From: Sphingomonas dokdonensis
Lineage (GTDB): Bacteria > Pseudomonadota > Alphaproteobacteria > Sphingomonadales > Sphingomonadaceae
Direction of reading: 5' to 3'
Assembly: GCF_002197685.1 (NCBI RefSeq)
Contig: NZ_NBBI01000013.1
Span: 1-36,356 of the forward strand
Length of the DNA: 36,356 nucleotides
The notes beneath the pieces were generated by a model. It ran no database searches. It was given only the letters and a program-made list of their open reading frames with translations, and was not told where the DNA came from. A program made the translations under genes and the position numbers. Below, in pieces: positions 6,646 through 12,488 of the stretch. Each line of letters begins with the position of its first letter. Positions within the stretch are counted from its first letter, which is position 1.

Positions 6646-6824
6646 GAGCGGCGCTCCCGTTTGTGGATGATGAAGTCGGCCGCAGCGGCTGCGAACATCA
6701 CAGCGACCAGGATGAGGGCGGCGAAGTCGCCGTCGTTGCGCCCGTCCCGGGCGGCGATCGCGACGCCGATCGCGAAGGCGATCGTCACCAGCGCGACGCG
6801 GATCCGGAGGCGGTTCTTCGTCAC
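6642..6824 (-). CDS. Small two-helix membrane protein, 60 residues
   Basis: A GTG start overlaps the stop of the upstream gene (GTGA). The protein has a basic N-terminus (TKNRLRIR), a first hydrophobic helix (VALVTIAFAIGVAIAA), a charged loop RDGRNDGD, a second helix (FAALILVAVMFAAAAADFII) and a basic tail HKRERRS. This predicts a hairpin with both ends in the cytoplasm. No family is recognised. It directly precedes another membrane protein, so the two may act together at the inner membrane. The upstream in-frame sequence is Arg-rich shadow, which argues for the GTG. Confidence 0.65.
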   Translation of the reverse strand: MTKNRLRIRVALVTIAFAIGVAIAARDGRNDGDFAALILVAVMFAAAAADFIIHKRERRS

Positions 6825-7282
6825 GCGACGGCGCCTCGCATTGGCTCGGTCTCTGACTGAGGCGCGGCCGATTCCTGGCAGGCCGTGCAGAGATCCTGTC
6901 CCTCGACCCACGCGCATTCTTCTCGAGCCTGAGTGCACGGGCACCGCCAGCTGCAGGCGCAGACGCGGCAGATGCGCGGCGTGTGGATCGGATCGCGCTC
7001 GCCACGCGCGATCGCGGCCAGGCTGTCGAGCACCGACCGGTCGAAGCGGAAGACGCTGCGCAGCGCGTCGATCGTGTGAATGGACGCCGGCACCTGGTCC
7101 GCCTCGATCGCCTCGAGCCACGCCATGCGATCATGCTCAGGCACGTGCGGATGGGTTGCGATTCGAGCCGCCACGTACTGCAGGCTCAGCTGCTGCGCGG
7201 TGCGGCGCGTCTTGATGTACGAGCCAGGCGTGAACTTGACGGTGGCGGTCCAGCTGGTGCGGGCTTTGGCGATCGTCGGCAT
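6821..7282 (-). CDS. Phage regulator-like protein with C-terminal Cys cluster
   Basis: This 153-residue protein starts MPTIAKARTSWTATVKFTPG. The segment around YIKTRRTAQQLSLQYVAARI, continuing to RMAWLEAIEADQ, resembles a Cro/CI-type helix-turn-helix with its third helix. The C-terminal third carries eight cysteines in a compact run (ICRVCACSWRCPC, then EECAW and DLCTACQ), likely one or two zinc or Fe-S sites. The start ATG is the first after a run of Pro/Arg-rich shadow residues, with only a weak ribosome-binding site. It lies 121 bases after the preceding gene, the largest gap in this operon, so an internal promoter or processing site is possible. Confidence 0.75.
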   Translation of the reverse strand: MPTIAKARTSWTATVKFTPGSYIKTRRTAQQLSLQYVAARIATHPHVPEHDRMAWLEAIEADQVPASIHTIDALRSVFRFDRSVLDSLAAIARGERDPIHTPRICRVCACSWRCPCTQAREECAWVEGQDLCTACQESAAPQSETEPMRGAVA

Positions 7283-7403
7283 GGGCGGCGTCCAGGCAGC
7301 ACAAAGCCGCTCCGCGAAGCGCGAGAGGCGACGCGGGCGGCAGGTGCGGAAAAGGGGAAGTCTCGGCAGTGTCGGGCGCTGCGGCCGAGCCGGCCCGGTC
7401 AGA

Positions 7404-7868
7404 TCAGGGCGGCTGGGGAGATTGCGGGTCGGTGAGGAGACGGATGCCGACGCGGGCGGCGGCAATGAACTCTTCCAGCTCGCGCAGCGCGTCGCGACGA
7501 TCCTGATCGGACGCACCCGGGAACGAGGCGACGATCATCTTCTCCTTCGCCTGCGCGCCCTCGCGGATCATCGCGCACACGGCGCGGGCAAGATCGATGC
7601 CGGCGGCAAAGCGGCGCGTGTGCGCCGCCTCCAGCCGCAGCGAATAGGTTTCGTGCATCGGCGCGCCCTCGCCACCGCCAGCCTGGAAGGCGAGGTCGAG
7701 CAGCTCGGCCGCTTCGATCGGGCAGCCGCGCTCCAGATCCGGATCACTCCAATCGCGCACGGTACGCTCGCGCTGGCCCACCGCCTCGGCCATCGCGGCC
7801 CAGCCGATCTGCGCTGCAATTCGCGTCAGCGCATTGTCGTAAGTCAGCGGGGCGCGGGGCTTGGTCAT
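7404..7868 (-). CDS. Phage early regulator-like protein, 154 residues
   Basis: The N-terminal 60 residues look like a helix-turn-helix (NALTRIAAQIGWAAMAEAVG, then QRERTVRDWSDPD). They are followed by an acidic region (PIEAAELLDLAFQ) and a long helical C-terminal half. It sits second or third after the Cro-like gene, the place occupied by CII-type activators or replication proteins in lambdoid phages, but I see no CII signature. The ATG at 7868 overlaps the stop of the 68-residue gene upstream (ATGA). A longer start at 7907 is possible but lacks a ribosome-binding site. Confidence 0.7.
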   Translation of the reverse strand: MTKPRAPLTYDNALTRIAAQIGWAAMAEAVGQRERTVRDWSDPDLERGCPIEAAELLDLAFQAGGGEGAPMHETYSLRLEAAHTRRFAAGIDLARAVCAMIREGAQAKEKMIVASFPGASDQDRRDALRELEEFIAAARVGIRLLTDPQSPQPP

Positions 7869-8071
7869 GCCGTCACCGCGAAGCGCCGTGCGGATCGCGG
7901 CCGACACGGATGCGAACCGGTGAGAAAAGACGACGCCGGCAACACGCCGCCGACGCCGCCTTTTCCAGGGAGCTTACTCAGATGCGACAGACACACGTCC
8001 TGCGTCGCCCAACGCGGGTTCCGGCCGGTCTGTCCACGGCCGAAAGGGGTTGAGAGAGTGCGCGCGGTCAT
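7865..8071 (-). CDS. Possible small gene, 68 residues, overlapping both neighbours
   Basis: The frame begins with an ATG overlapping the Cro-like gene stop (ATGA) and ends with a TGA overlapping the next ATG (ATGA), exactly the spacing seen throughout this operon. The protein is Arg/Gly/Ser/Pro-rich (CLSHLSKLPGKGGVGGVLP) and shows no domain, and its composition could also be that of a non-coding leader. The double overlap is the evidence for; the odd composition is the evidence against. It could act as a translated leader coupling cro to the downstream regulator. Confidence 0.4.
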   Translation of the reverse strand: MTARTLSTPFGRGQTGRNPRWATQDVCLSHLSKLPGKGGVGGVLPASSFLTGSHPCRPRSARRFAVTA

Positions 8072-8307
8072 ACCACCGCTCCCTCAGTCGGCTCAGGGCC
8101 GTACACGTCGGGGCGGAGGCGGTGACGGCTGATGCCGGTTGCCTCCTCCACCTTCAAGACGTGCTCCGCCGGAAGCGGTTTACCGCGTCGAACCCACTTC
8201 CAAACAGCTGCCTGAGATGTGCCCAAAAGCCGACCAAGCGCAGATTGGCCGCCGGCTGCATCAACAGCATCGGACAAAGCTTGATTCGGAGTCGTGAGGC
8301 TCGACAT
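8068..8307 (-). CDS. Cro/YdaS-like transcriptional repressor
   Basis: This 79-residue protein is a single helix-turn-helix: ALSDAVDAAGGQSALGRLLG is followed by TSQAAVWKWVRRGKPLPAEH and VLKVEEATGISRHRLRPDVYG. The pattern, with a W-K-W recognition helix and the ISRHRLRPD(V/I)Y ending, is characteristic of the YdaS/Cro family in proteobacterial prophages. It faces the CI-like gene across the operator region and opens the early operon, so it is the lytic repressor. The ATG at 8307 has AGGTGG six bases upstream; a GTG at 8316 is less likely. If transcription starts from the promoter at 8316-8343 the mRNA would be nearly leaderless. Confidence 0.88.
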   Translation of the reverse strand: MSSLTTPNQALSDAVDAAGGQSALGRLLGTSQAAVWKWVRRGKPLPAEHVLKVEEATGISRHRLRPDVYGPEPTEGAVV

Positions 8308-8315
8308 GCACACCA

Positions 8316-8343
8316 CCTACAACCATGGCTGTAATTCCGTCAA
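8316..8343 (-). promoter_or_regulatory. Candidate early leftward promoter
   Basis: On the minus strand TTGACG (8338-8343) is followed after 16 bases by TGTAGG (8316-8321), a fair -35 and a weak -10. Operator 1 (8318-8333) covers the -10 and spacer, so a bound repressor would block RNA polymerase. The predicted start site near 8309 leaves almost no leader before the ATG at 8307. Either the transcript is leaderless, as for some phage repressor genes, or another promoter is used. Confidence 0.4.
8318..8333. promoter_or_regulatory. Operator 1, near-perfect palindrome
   Basis: TACAACCATGGCTGTA is a 16-base imperfect palindrome with only one mismatched pair. Its half-site reads GG(C/T)TGTA on both strands, the same half-site found at 8356-8383. 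It lies in the 85-base space between the divergent Cro-like and CI-like genes, overlapping the candidate early promoter. Binding by the Cro-like or CI-like protein is inferred. Confidence 0.6.
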
Positions 8344-8355
8344 CAGACACTCGCC

Positions 8356-8383
8356 CCTACAGCGCAAAAACTTTGGCTGTAGG
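8356..8383. promoter_or_regulatory. Operator 2, inverted repeat with a longer spacer
   Basis: CCTACAGC (8356-8363) and GCTGTAGG (8376-8383) are a perfect eight-base inverted repeat with 12 bases between them. The half-site GGCTGTAG matches that of operator 1, but the halves are spaced eight bases further apart, close to one extra helical turn. The right half is only ten bases from the CI-like start codon, so binding here could repress the repressor gene. Confidence 0.6.
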
Positions 8384-8392
8384 TTGCCGCTG

Positions 8393-8968
8393 ATGGTCGA
8401 TGGTCAGCGACTCTCCTCCCGAATGCAGTCTCTGGGTTTATCTCAGTCCGAACTGGCGCGCCGCGTCGGCGTGGCTCAGCAGACGATCTACAAGCTCATC
8501 ACGGGCGCCTCTCGTAGCTCATCGCACCTTCATCGGATCGCAAGAGAGCTGAATACTACGCCCGCGTTTTTAACGGGCGAGACCGACGATCCCGATCAGA
8601 GTGCGCCTCCCGAGCCAGAACTATCTCACGATGAACTGACACTAGTTCGATGCATTCGGGAGATTGAGGCACCGGATCGGGAAGCCTTGCTGCATCTCGC
8701 GAGATCCTTGCCGAGGGCCGATCGGAGCGCGGCTCTCGCTAAGAGCTGGACGGAGGTGCTTCCTCCGGAACGCGCGCTGGCGCAAATGTTCGAGGGCCTG
8801 CTGATGGCAATGGATCGTCAGCTTCCTCTGGCCGAACAAGGCGCGCTGCTTGCGCGGCGATTGCCCATCGGTTTGTCGCAGCTCGTAGATCTGCTGCCCG
8901 CTGGATCGGTTCCTGCTGATACCAAGCCTCGTCGATCGCGGCCCACTCCTGTTCCTGCACCGCAATGA
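8393..8968 (+). CDS. CI-like repressor, HTH_XRE, without peptidase domain
   Basis: The first 65 residues of this 191-residue protein are a Cro/CI helix-turn-helix (MQSLGLSQSELARRVGVAQQ, then TIYKLITGASRSSSHLHRIA, then ELNTTPAFLTGE). The rest is helical, with no LexA/S24 peptidase domain: no Ala-Gly cleavage site or Ser-Lys dyad is seen. Release of repression would thus not use RecA-stimulated self-cleavage. An antirepressor or another signal is implied. The ATG at 8393 begins the domain; an earlier in-frame start would read through the operators. Divergence from the Cro-like gene identifies it as the prophage repressor. Confidence 0.88.
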   Translation: MVDGQRLSSRMQSLGLSQSELARRVGVAQQTIYKLITGASRSSSHLHRIARELNTTPAFLTGETDDPDQSAPPEPELSHDELTLVRCIREIEAPDREALLHLARSLPRADRSAALAKSWTEVLPPERALAQMFEGLLMAMDRQLPLAEQGALLARRLPIGLSQLVDLLPAGSVPADTKPRRSRPTPVPAPQ

Positions 8969-9030
8969 CGGCGGCGCACCGGACTTCGCAAGGTATGCAT
9001 GCTTTCCGGCATCCAGGCGTTGCTCGGTAC

Positions 9031-9360
9031 ATGACGTCATTCATTATCCCGCTCCCACGGCTACTTGGGGCCGCAAGGCTAAGAGAGCGTTCTTCAACAT
9101 TTGCTGCAGTTTGGCTGCTGTCCATCGCTGTCGGCGGTTGCAGTGATCCGGTTGCAGACGCTGAGCGTCAGCTCGAGATCGTAAAAGCTGATCGGTCTTC
9201 TACACGCCGCGATGTTTGCCGAGCCTCCAAAGCTGTGGCTGCAGCTTACCTGCAGGCAAACGACAGGAAGGGATATGGCGACGCAAAGCTCTTCGCGGAG
9301 GCAGATTGTTTGTTAGCCGATGGCGGTTACGGCGATGAGCTACACGACGGCTTGGAATAG
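9031..9360 (+). CDS. Putative prophage lipoprotein
   Basis: This 109-residue protein has a signal peptide with basic n-region (RLRERSS), hydrophobic core (TFAAVWLLSIAV) and a lipobox ending at C37 (VGGC followed by SDP), predicting a lipid-anchored periplasmic protein. The mature part is a short helical domain with two further cysteines (DVCRAS, ADCLLAD). It follows the repressor gene in the same direction, so it is probably expressed in lysogens, the position of superinfection-exclusion or lysogenic-conversion genes in many prophages. That role is inferred from place. An ATG at 8965 that overlaps the repressor stop (ATGA) would add 22 residues and is an alternative start. Confidence 0.75.
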   Translation: MTSFIIPLPRLLGAARLRERSSTFAAVWLLSIAVGGCSDPVADAERQLEIVKADRSSTRRDVCRASKAVAAAYLQANDRKGYGDAKLFAEADCLLADGGYGDELHDGLE

Positions 9361-9432
9361 CGGGTACCGCGTGGGTACCGCAGCTGAGCATAAGCTCACG
9401 ATGGGCGCAAAACGGGGCGTTCCGACGCACCG

Positions 9433-9453
9433 CGGCGGAGGGTATCTCCGCCG
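9433..9453. repeat. GC-rich inverted repeat in a promoter region
   Basis: CGGCGGAG and CTCCGCCG flank a five-base centre, a perfect eight-base-pair hairpin. A TATGAT -10-like box follows at 9457-9462 and a strong AGGAGG ribosome-binding site precedes the ATG at 9486, so the repeat covers the -35/spacer region of a likely promoter and may be an operator. Almost the same stem recurs at 34246-34270. It could also end transcripts from the lipoprotein gene, but no T-run follows. Confidence 0.5.
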
Positions 9454-9485
9454 TTGTATGATGTGGATCGTAACAGGAGGATGGA

Positions 9486-9974
9486 ATGACAAACGCGACC
9501 TTCGTCCCGCTCGAGGAGTTTGAGCCTGCCGATCTTTCCACCTGCAATGACGGACTCTTTCAATCCGCGCTTCAGGTTGAGCCCTTTGGCAACATACTGG
9601 TCACCACCGGCGAGGACGCACGATTTGTCGTGTATTTGGACGACCCAAAAGGAGCGCTCGCCATCCCGCTCCCGACTGGTGACGGTCGATCCGTGATAGG
9701 TGCGCTCTGGCCAAAGCCTAAGGTCGAAGTCGATCCCAGATCCCTCTACAGTTTGGACCGAGAGGCAGAGGCCGTCGGCGATCTGATCCTCACGGCAACG
9801 CCGGCAATCGTCGCCAGGGAGCCGAACGGCTGGCCAGATGAGGGGAAGCGCATCCCGATGTGGGGCGAGCATGTGGATGCGGGAAAGCTCATCGGAGCCC
9901 GCTCATGGCGCCTTGTGAGCGTAGTCGGTGAGCAGCGACGCGTGCTCTTCGAACGACGACAGAAGGACAGCTAA
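9486..9974 (+). CDS. Hypothetical protein, 162 residues
   Basis: A strong AGGAGG ribosome-binding site sits six bases before the ATG, and a TATGAT box lies about 24 bases upstream, so this gene likely has its own promoter. The protein is acidic at the start (FVPLEEFEPADLSTCNDG) and then beta-rich (ILVTTGEDARFVVYLDDPKG, ALAIPLPTGDGR). No domain is recognised. Slightly lower GC and more varied codons than the head genes suggest an accessory (moron-like) gene. It may be expressed in the lysogen; function unknown. Confidence 0.75.
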   Translation: MTNATFVPLEEFEPADLSTCNDGLFQSALQVEPFGNILVTTGEDARFVVYLDDPKGALAIPLPTGDGRSVIGALWPKPKVEVDPRSLYSLDREAEAVGDLILTATPAIVAREPNGWPDEGKRIPMWGEHVDAGKLIGARSWRLVSVVGEQRRVLFERRQKDS

Positions 9975-10046
9975 GGTCCGCGTCGATCACGCACCTCAAC
10001 GCAAGCTAACTAGCGTTCTTGATACGTTCCGGTTTATGGCGGCTCG

Positions 10047-10565
10047 ATGGTCGGGCCGCCCAAGACGTTGCAGGATCTCAGGAAGGTCGAAGGTGCGGTG
10101 CGGGTCACCTGCCGCGCCTGCAAGCGGGTGACGTTTCACGATCGCGAGGAGATGATCCAGCTGCGGTCGGCGGGCCTGCAATCGTGCGACTGGGCGGCCG
10201 TGGTGCATGGCATGCGGTGCGGCCACTGCTTGGGCGAAAACGTGAAGGTGGAGATCGAGGCATTTGCTGACGGGCTGCCTGCGCTACGCCGGCGCCGCGC
10301 GGCAATGATCACGATCGAGCTTGCGCTGTTTATTCTACGACAGGCGGCATATTCCGGATCGCGCGCCACGATCCCGGTTGAGGCAGTACGCCTGGCGCTG
10401 CGCGCGTTGCACCCGTTCTTGCAAGATCGCGGAATGCTTGAGCGGTTCTGGATGGCCTACGCCAACCCGAGCCCACATCCCTGGGGCGGCCCCGGCAGCT
10501 GCTTCAACGACCTCGTGCGCGGGCTGATGAAGCGCGGCTTTGCCGTGCCTGCCGAGTTCCGGTGA
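10047..10565 (+). CDS. Hypothetical phage protein with zinc-ribbon-like N-terminus
   Basis: This 172-residue protein has a C-x2-C pair near residue 22 (VTCRACKRVTF) and a second near residue 58 (MRCGHCLGENVKVEIE), a spacing that fits a zinc ribbon. The C-terminal half is helical and ends with a conserved-looking segment (NPSPHPWGGPGSCFNDLVRG, then LMKRGF). I do not recognise the family; similar proteins are frequent in sphingomonad prophages between the repressor and terminase genes. The start has only a weak ribosome-binding site. Confidence 0.75.
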   Translation: MVGPPKTLQDLRKVEGAVRVTCRACKRVTFHDREEMIQLRSAGLQSCDWAAVVHGMRCGHCLGENVKVEIEAFADGLPALRRRRAAMITIELALFILRQAAYSGSRATIPVEAVRLALRALHPFLQDRGMLERFWMAYANPSPHPWGGPGSCFNDLVRGLMKRGFAVPAEFR

Positions 10566-10621
10566 GCCGTTACGCTAGCGCGACAAGCGGTTTCCCCCTA
10601 TGTTCCAGAACGGGGGAAGAC

Positions 10622-11050
10622 ATGGCCGCTACCACCGCAATGTTGCCGCCAACGCGGGCGGGAAGGAGCCGAAGCGCAGCGCTAAAGCCGCGCCGGCGTG
10701 AGGAGGTACTGGCGTTCATCGTCGAGCGCCTGGCGCGCGGGCAAGGGTGCCCCAGCATCAAGGAGATCGGCGAGGCGGTCGGCGTCAGCGAAACGCGGGC
10801 GCGCCAGCTGGTAGAGCAGCTCGTCAAGGCGAAGATCATCGGTCGTACGGCCGGGCTGCAGCGCAACCTGGTCGTACGCGACGTCACGCATGCCCGTGAG
10901 ATCGTGGTGGAGGTGTTCCGCCGCATCGGGGGCATGGCGGCCGCGCCGCTGGGCGAGCTGGTCGGGCACTGCGCGCAAGCGCAGCTGCCGATCGTCGCAG
11001 TGCTGGAGCATATAGCCGAGCATGACGACGACCTATCGGGAACAGCCTAG
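10622..11050 (+). CDS. Winged-helix DNA-binding protein (LexA-like N-domain)
   Basis: This 142-residue protein has a basic N-terminal tail and a winged helix-turn-helix at about residues 24-80: RREEVLAFIVERLARGQGCP, then SIKEIGEAVGVSETRARQLV, then EQLVKAKIIGR. This resembles the LexA DNA-binding domain and related phage regulators. No LexA peptidase domain follows; the C-terminal 60 residues are helical. GGGGGAAGAC just before the ATG is a fair ribosome-binding site. It overlaps the next gene by 29 bases. It may control the late genes, which is inference from position. Confidence 0.8.
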   Translation: MAATTAMLPPTRAGRSRSAALKPRRREEVLAFIVERLARGQGCPSIKEIGEAVGVSETRARQLVEQLVKAKIIGRTAGLQRNLVVRDVTHAREIVVEVFRRIGGMAAAPLGELVGHCAQAQLPIVAVLEHIAEHDDDLSGTA

Positions 11051-11684
11051 CACCGCGAGCGATCCCGGTCGGTTCAGCTCCACCGCGTACGAGCAGCAGC
11101 GCGTCGCGCATCTGGTGCTCGGCTCCCCGCGCCCAACGCCGGATCCGCCGAAAAAGCCCAAAGGCATGTCCAAGCTGGAATGGCGGGCGACGCGGGAGCG
11201 GTTGCGGCAGGAAGCGACGCGGCTTGCGCCGGGGATCGAGGAGCGGGTGGCGCTCCGCGAAGCCTGGCGCGGTATCGCCGGCACGCCAGAGACCAACGAG
11301 CATGCCGTGGTTGTCGCCAGTCGCGAGGGCGCGCTGGCGCGCCTGGTGCAGACCGGTGCGCTCGACGCGCATCAGCTCGCGGCCGCGCAGGACATCGCGA
11401 CCGCCTACACCCTGATCACCGCCGATGTGGCGGTGCGCACGGCCAAGCTCGAGCGCAGCACCGGCGGCGGGCCGAACGCCGCCTCGGCCGAGCGGATCGC
11501 CCGCGTGCTCCTGGAGCGCGCTTACACGCAATGGCGCGCCGACGTGGCCCCACATGCCGACATGCTGCTGGCGATCATCGTCGACGACGTGGGGCTGACC
11601 GCGGCGGCGCGGCGCTGGCGCATGTCCAACCGTCGCACCCGCTCGCTCCTGACGCTGTCGCTCGATCGCTGGCGCCGGCACTGA
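11022..11684 (+). CDS. Hypothetical phage protein with C-terminal HTH, possible late regulator
   Basis: This 220-residue protein has a Pro/Lys-rich N-terminal linker (SPRPTPDPPKKPKGMSKLEW), a helical middle and a C-terminal segment GLTAAARRWRMSNRRTRSLL followed by TLSLDRWRR. That segment looks like a region-4-like helix-turn-helix of phage late activators or antiterminators. I cannot assign a family with certainty. Its place at the end of the early rightward genes, before the DNA-packaging module, fits a late-gene regulator. The 29-base overlap with the preceding gene suggests coupling. Confidence 0.7.
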   Translation: MTTTYREQPSTASDPGRFSSTAYEQQRVAHLVLGSPRPTPDPPKKPKGMSKLEWRATRERLRQEATRLAPGIEERVALREAWRGIAGTPETNEHAVVVASREGALARLVQTGALDAHQLAAAQDIATAYTLITADVAVRTAKLERSTGGGPNAASAERIARVLLERAYTQWRADVAPHADMLLAIIVDDVGLTAAARRWRMSNRRTRSLLTLSLDRWRRH

Positions 11685-11764
11685 CCCCTGCGCTTTCGCG
11701 CACTGCGCGAATGAGCAGGGCGTAAATCGGTCACGCAACGGTCAAATCCGACCCCGCCACAACT

Positions 11765-11798
11765 GCGCCCGCCGCCCCGCCACGGGGTGAGCGGGCGC
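11765..11798. terminator. Strong hairpin before the small-gene cluster
   Basis: GCGCCCGC (11765-11772) pairs with GCGGGCGC (11791-11798), and inside it CCCCG (11775-11779) pairs with CGGGG (11783-11787) around a CCA loop. That gives 13 base pairs with one small internal loop. Only a weak T-stretch (TCGTTT) follows, so it may be an inefficient terminator, an antitermination-dependent site or an RNA processing site. It lies in the 134-base gap between the putative late regulator and the next gene, 20 bases before the next start codon. Confidence 0.5.
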
Positions 11799-11818
11799 TG
11801 TCGTTTCGGGGATCCGGC

Positions 11819-12055
11819 ATGCAACTCATTCAATCGATCCTGGGTGCGGATGTCGCCGCAGCCGAGGATGACGAATTCACCGCAACGGCGCGGCGACTGA
11901 GCCTTTACCGTCGCAAGACGATCGAGCGCCTGACGCTCGAACAGCTGCCGCTTCGCCGTGCTGCCTACGCCCTTCGTCGCCGTGCCCGCGGCCCTTCCAA
12001 GCTCGCCCGCCGGCTGCGCCGGCGCAACGAGCTCGGCCGCGCCGGGAGCTTCTGA
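11819..12055 (+). CDS. Small very basic phage protein, 78 residues
   Basis: The protein is acidic for its first 20 residues (ADVAAAEDDEFTATA) and then extremely Arg-rich (LSLYRRKTIERLTLEQLPLR, ending KLARRLRRRN). It is probably helical and could bind nucleic acid by charge. No family is recognised. GGGGATCCGGC precedes the ATG. It heads a run of small genes leading to gam. High Arg content also arises in GC-rich shadow frames, so some doubt remains, but no better frame competes here. Confidence 0.55.
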   Translation: MQLIQSILGADVAAAEDDEFTATARRLSLYRRKTIERLTLEQLPLRRAAYALRRRARGPSKLARRLRRRNELGRAGSF

Positions 12056-12060
12056 GCCCC

Positions 12061-12306
12061 ATGCCGGCGACGAGCCAGCGCCGCCCGGCGCAACTGGACG
12101 AATTGGATCGTCTCACCCCCCGTTGGGACGACATCGTCCGCCGGGCGGCGCTGGCCACCCGATCGATGCGCGAGACGCACCAGCTCGAGGAAGACGCCCA
12201 GGCGTTTGCCGATGACCTGGTCGCCGCCTTTCGCGGGCGCAACGCGCGTCGGCCGAGCGCCGCCCCGTTGCGCGTCAGCGCCGATGGCCATTCGGCGCTG
12301 TTCTGA
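12061..12306 (+). CDS. Hypothetical phage protein, 81 residues
   Basis: This is a helical protein with an acidic middle (MRETHQLEEDAQAFADDLVA) and a Pro-rich tail. No domain is recognised. It starts five bases after the preceding stop and its stop shares a base with the next start (TGATG), so it belongs to the same transcript as gam. Its function is unknown. Confidence 0.6.
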   Translation: MPATSQRRPAQLDELDRLTPRWDDIVRRAALATRSMRETHQLEEDAQAFADDLVAAFRGRNARRPSAAPLRVSADGHSALF

Positions 12307-12488
12307 TGAGCATCGTCGAGCAGCTCGAGGCGCAGGCGCAGGCCGGCCATGCCGATACCGACCTTGTCGGGGTTCCTGTTTCAATGATCCGCACGATCGC
12401 CACTCGGCTTCGTGAGGGAGAAGCCGCGGCAGCACAGCTGCGCGCGAGCACCAAGGTTCGCCTATTCTGCGAAGGGATCGCCAAGTGA
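12306..12488 (+). CDS. Hypothetical phage protein, 60 residues
   Basis: The protein begins MSIVEQLEAQAQAGHADTDL and ends with LRASTKVRLFCEGIAK. It looks helical and soluble, possibly a coiled coil (TIATRLREGEAAAAQL). It overlaps both neighbours by start-stop sharing (TGATG with the gene before, GTGA with gam after). No family is recognised; it may be an accessory to Gam because it is translationally coupled to it. Confidence 0.6.
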   Translation: MSIVEQLEAQAQAGHADTDLVGVPVSMIRTIATRLREGEAAAAQLRASTKVRLFCEGIAK

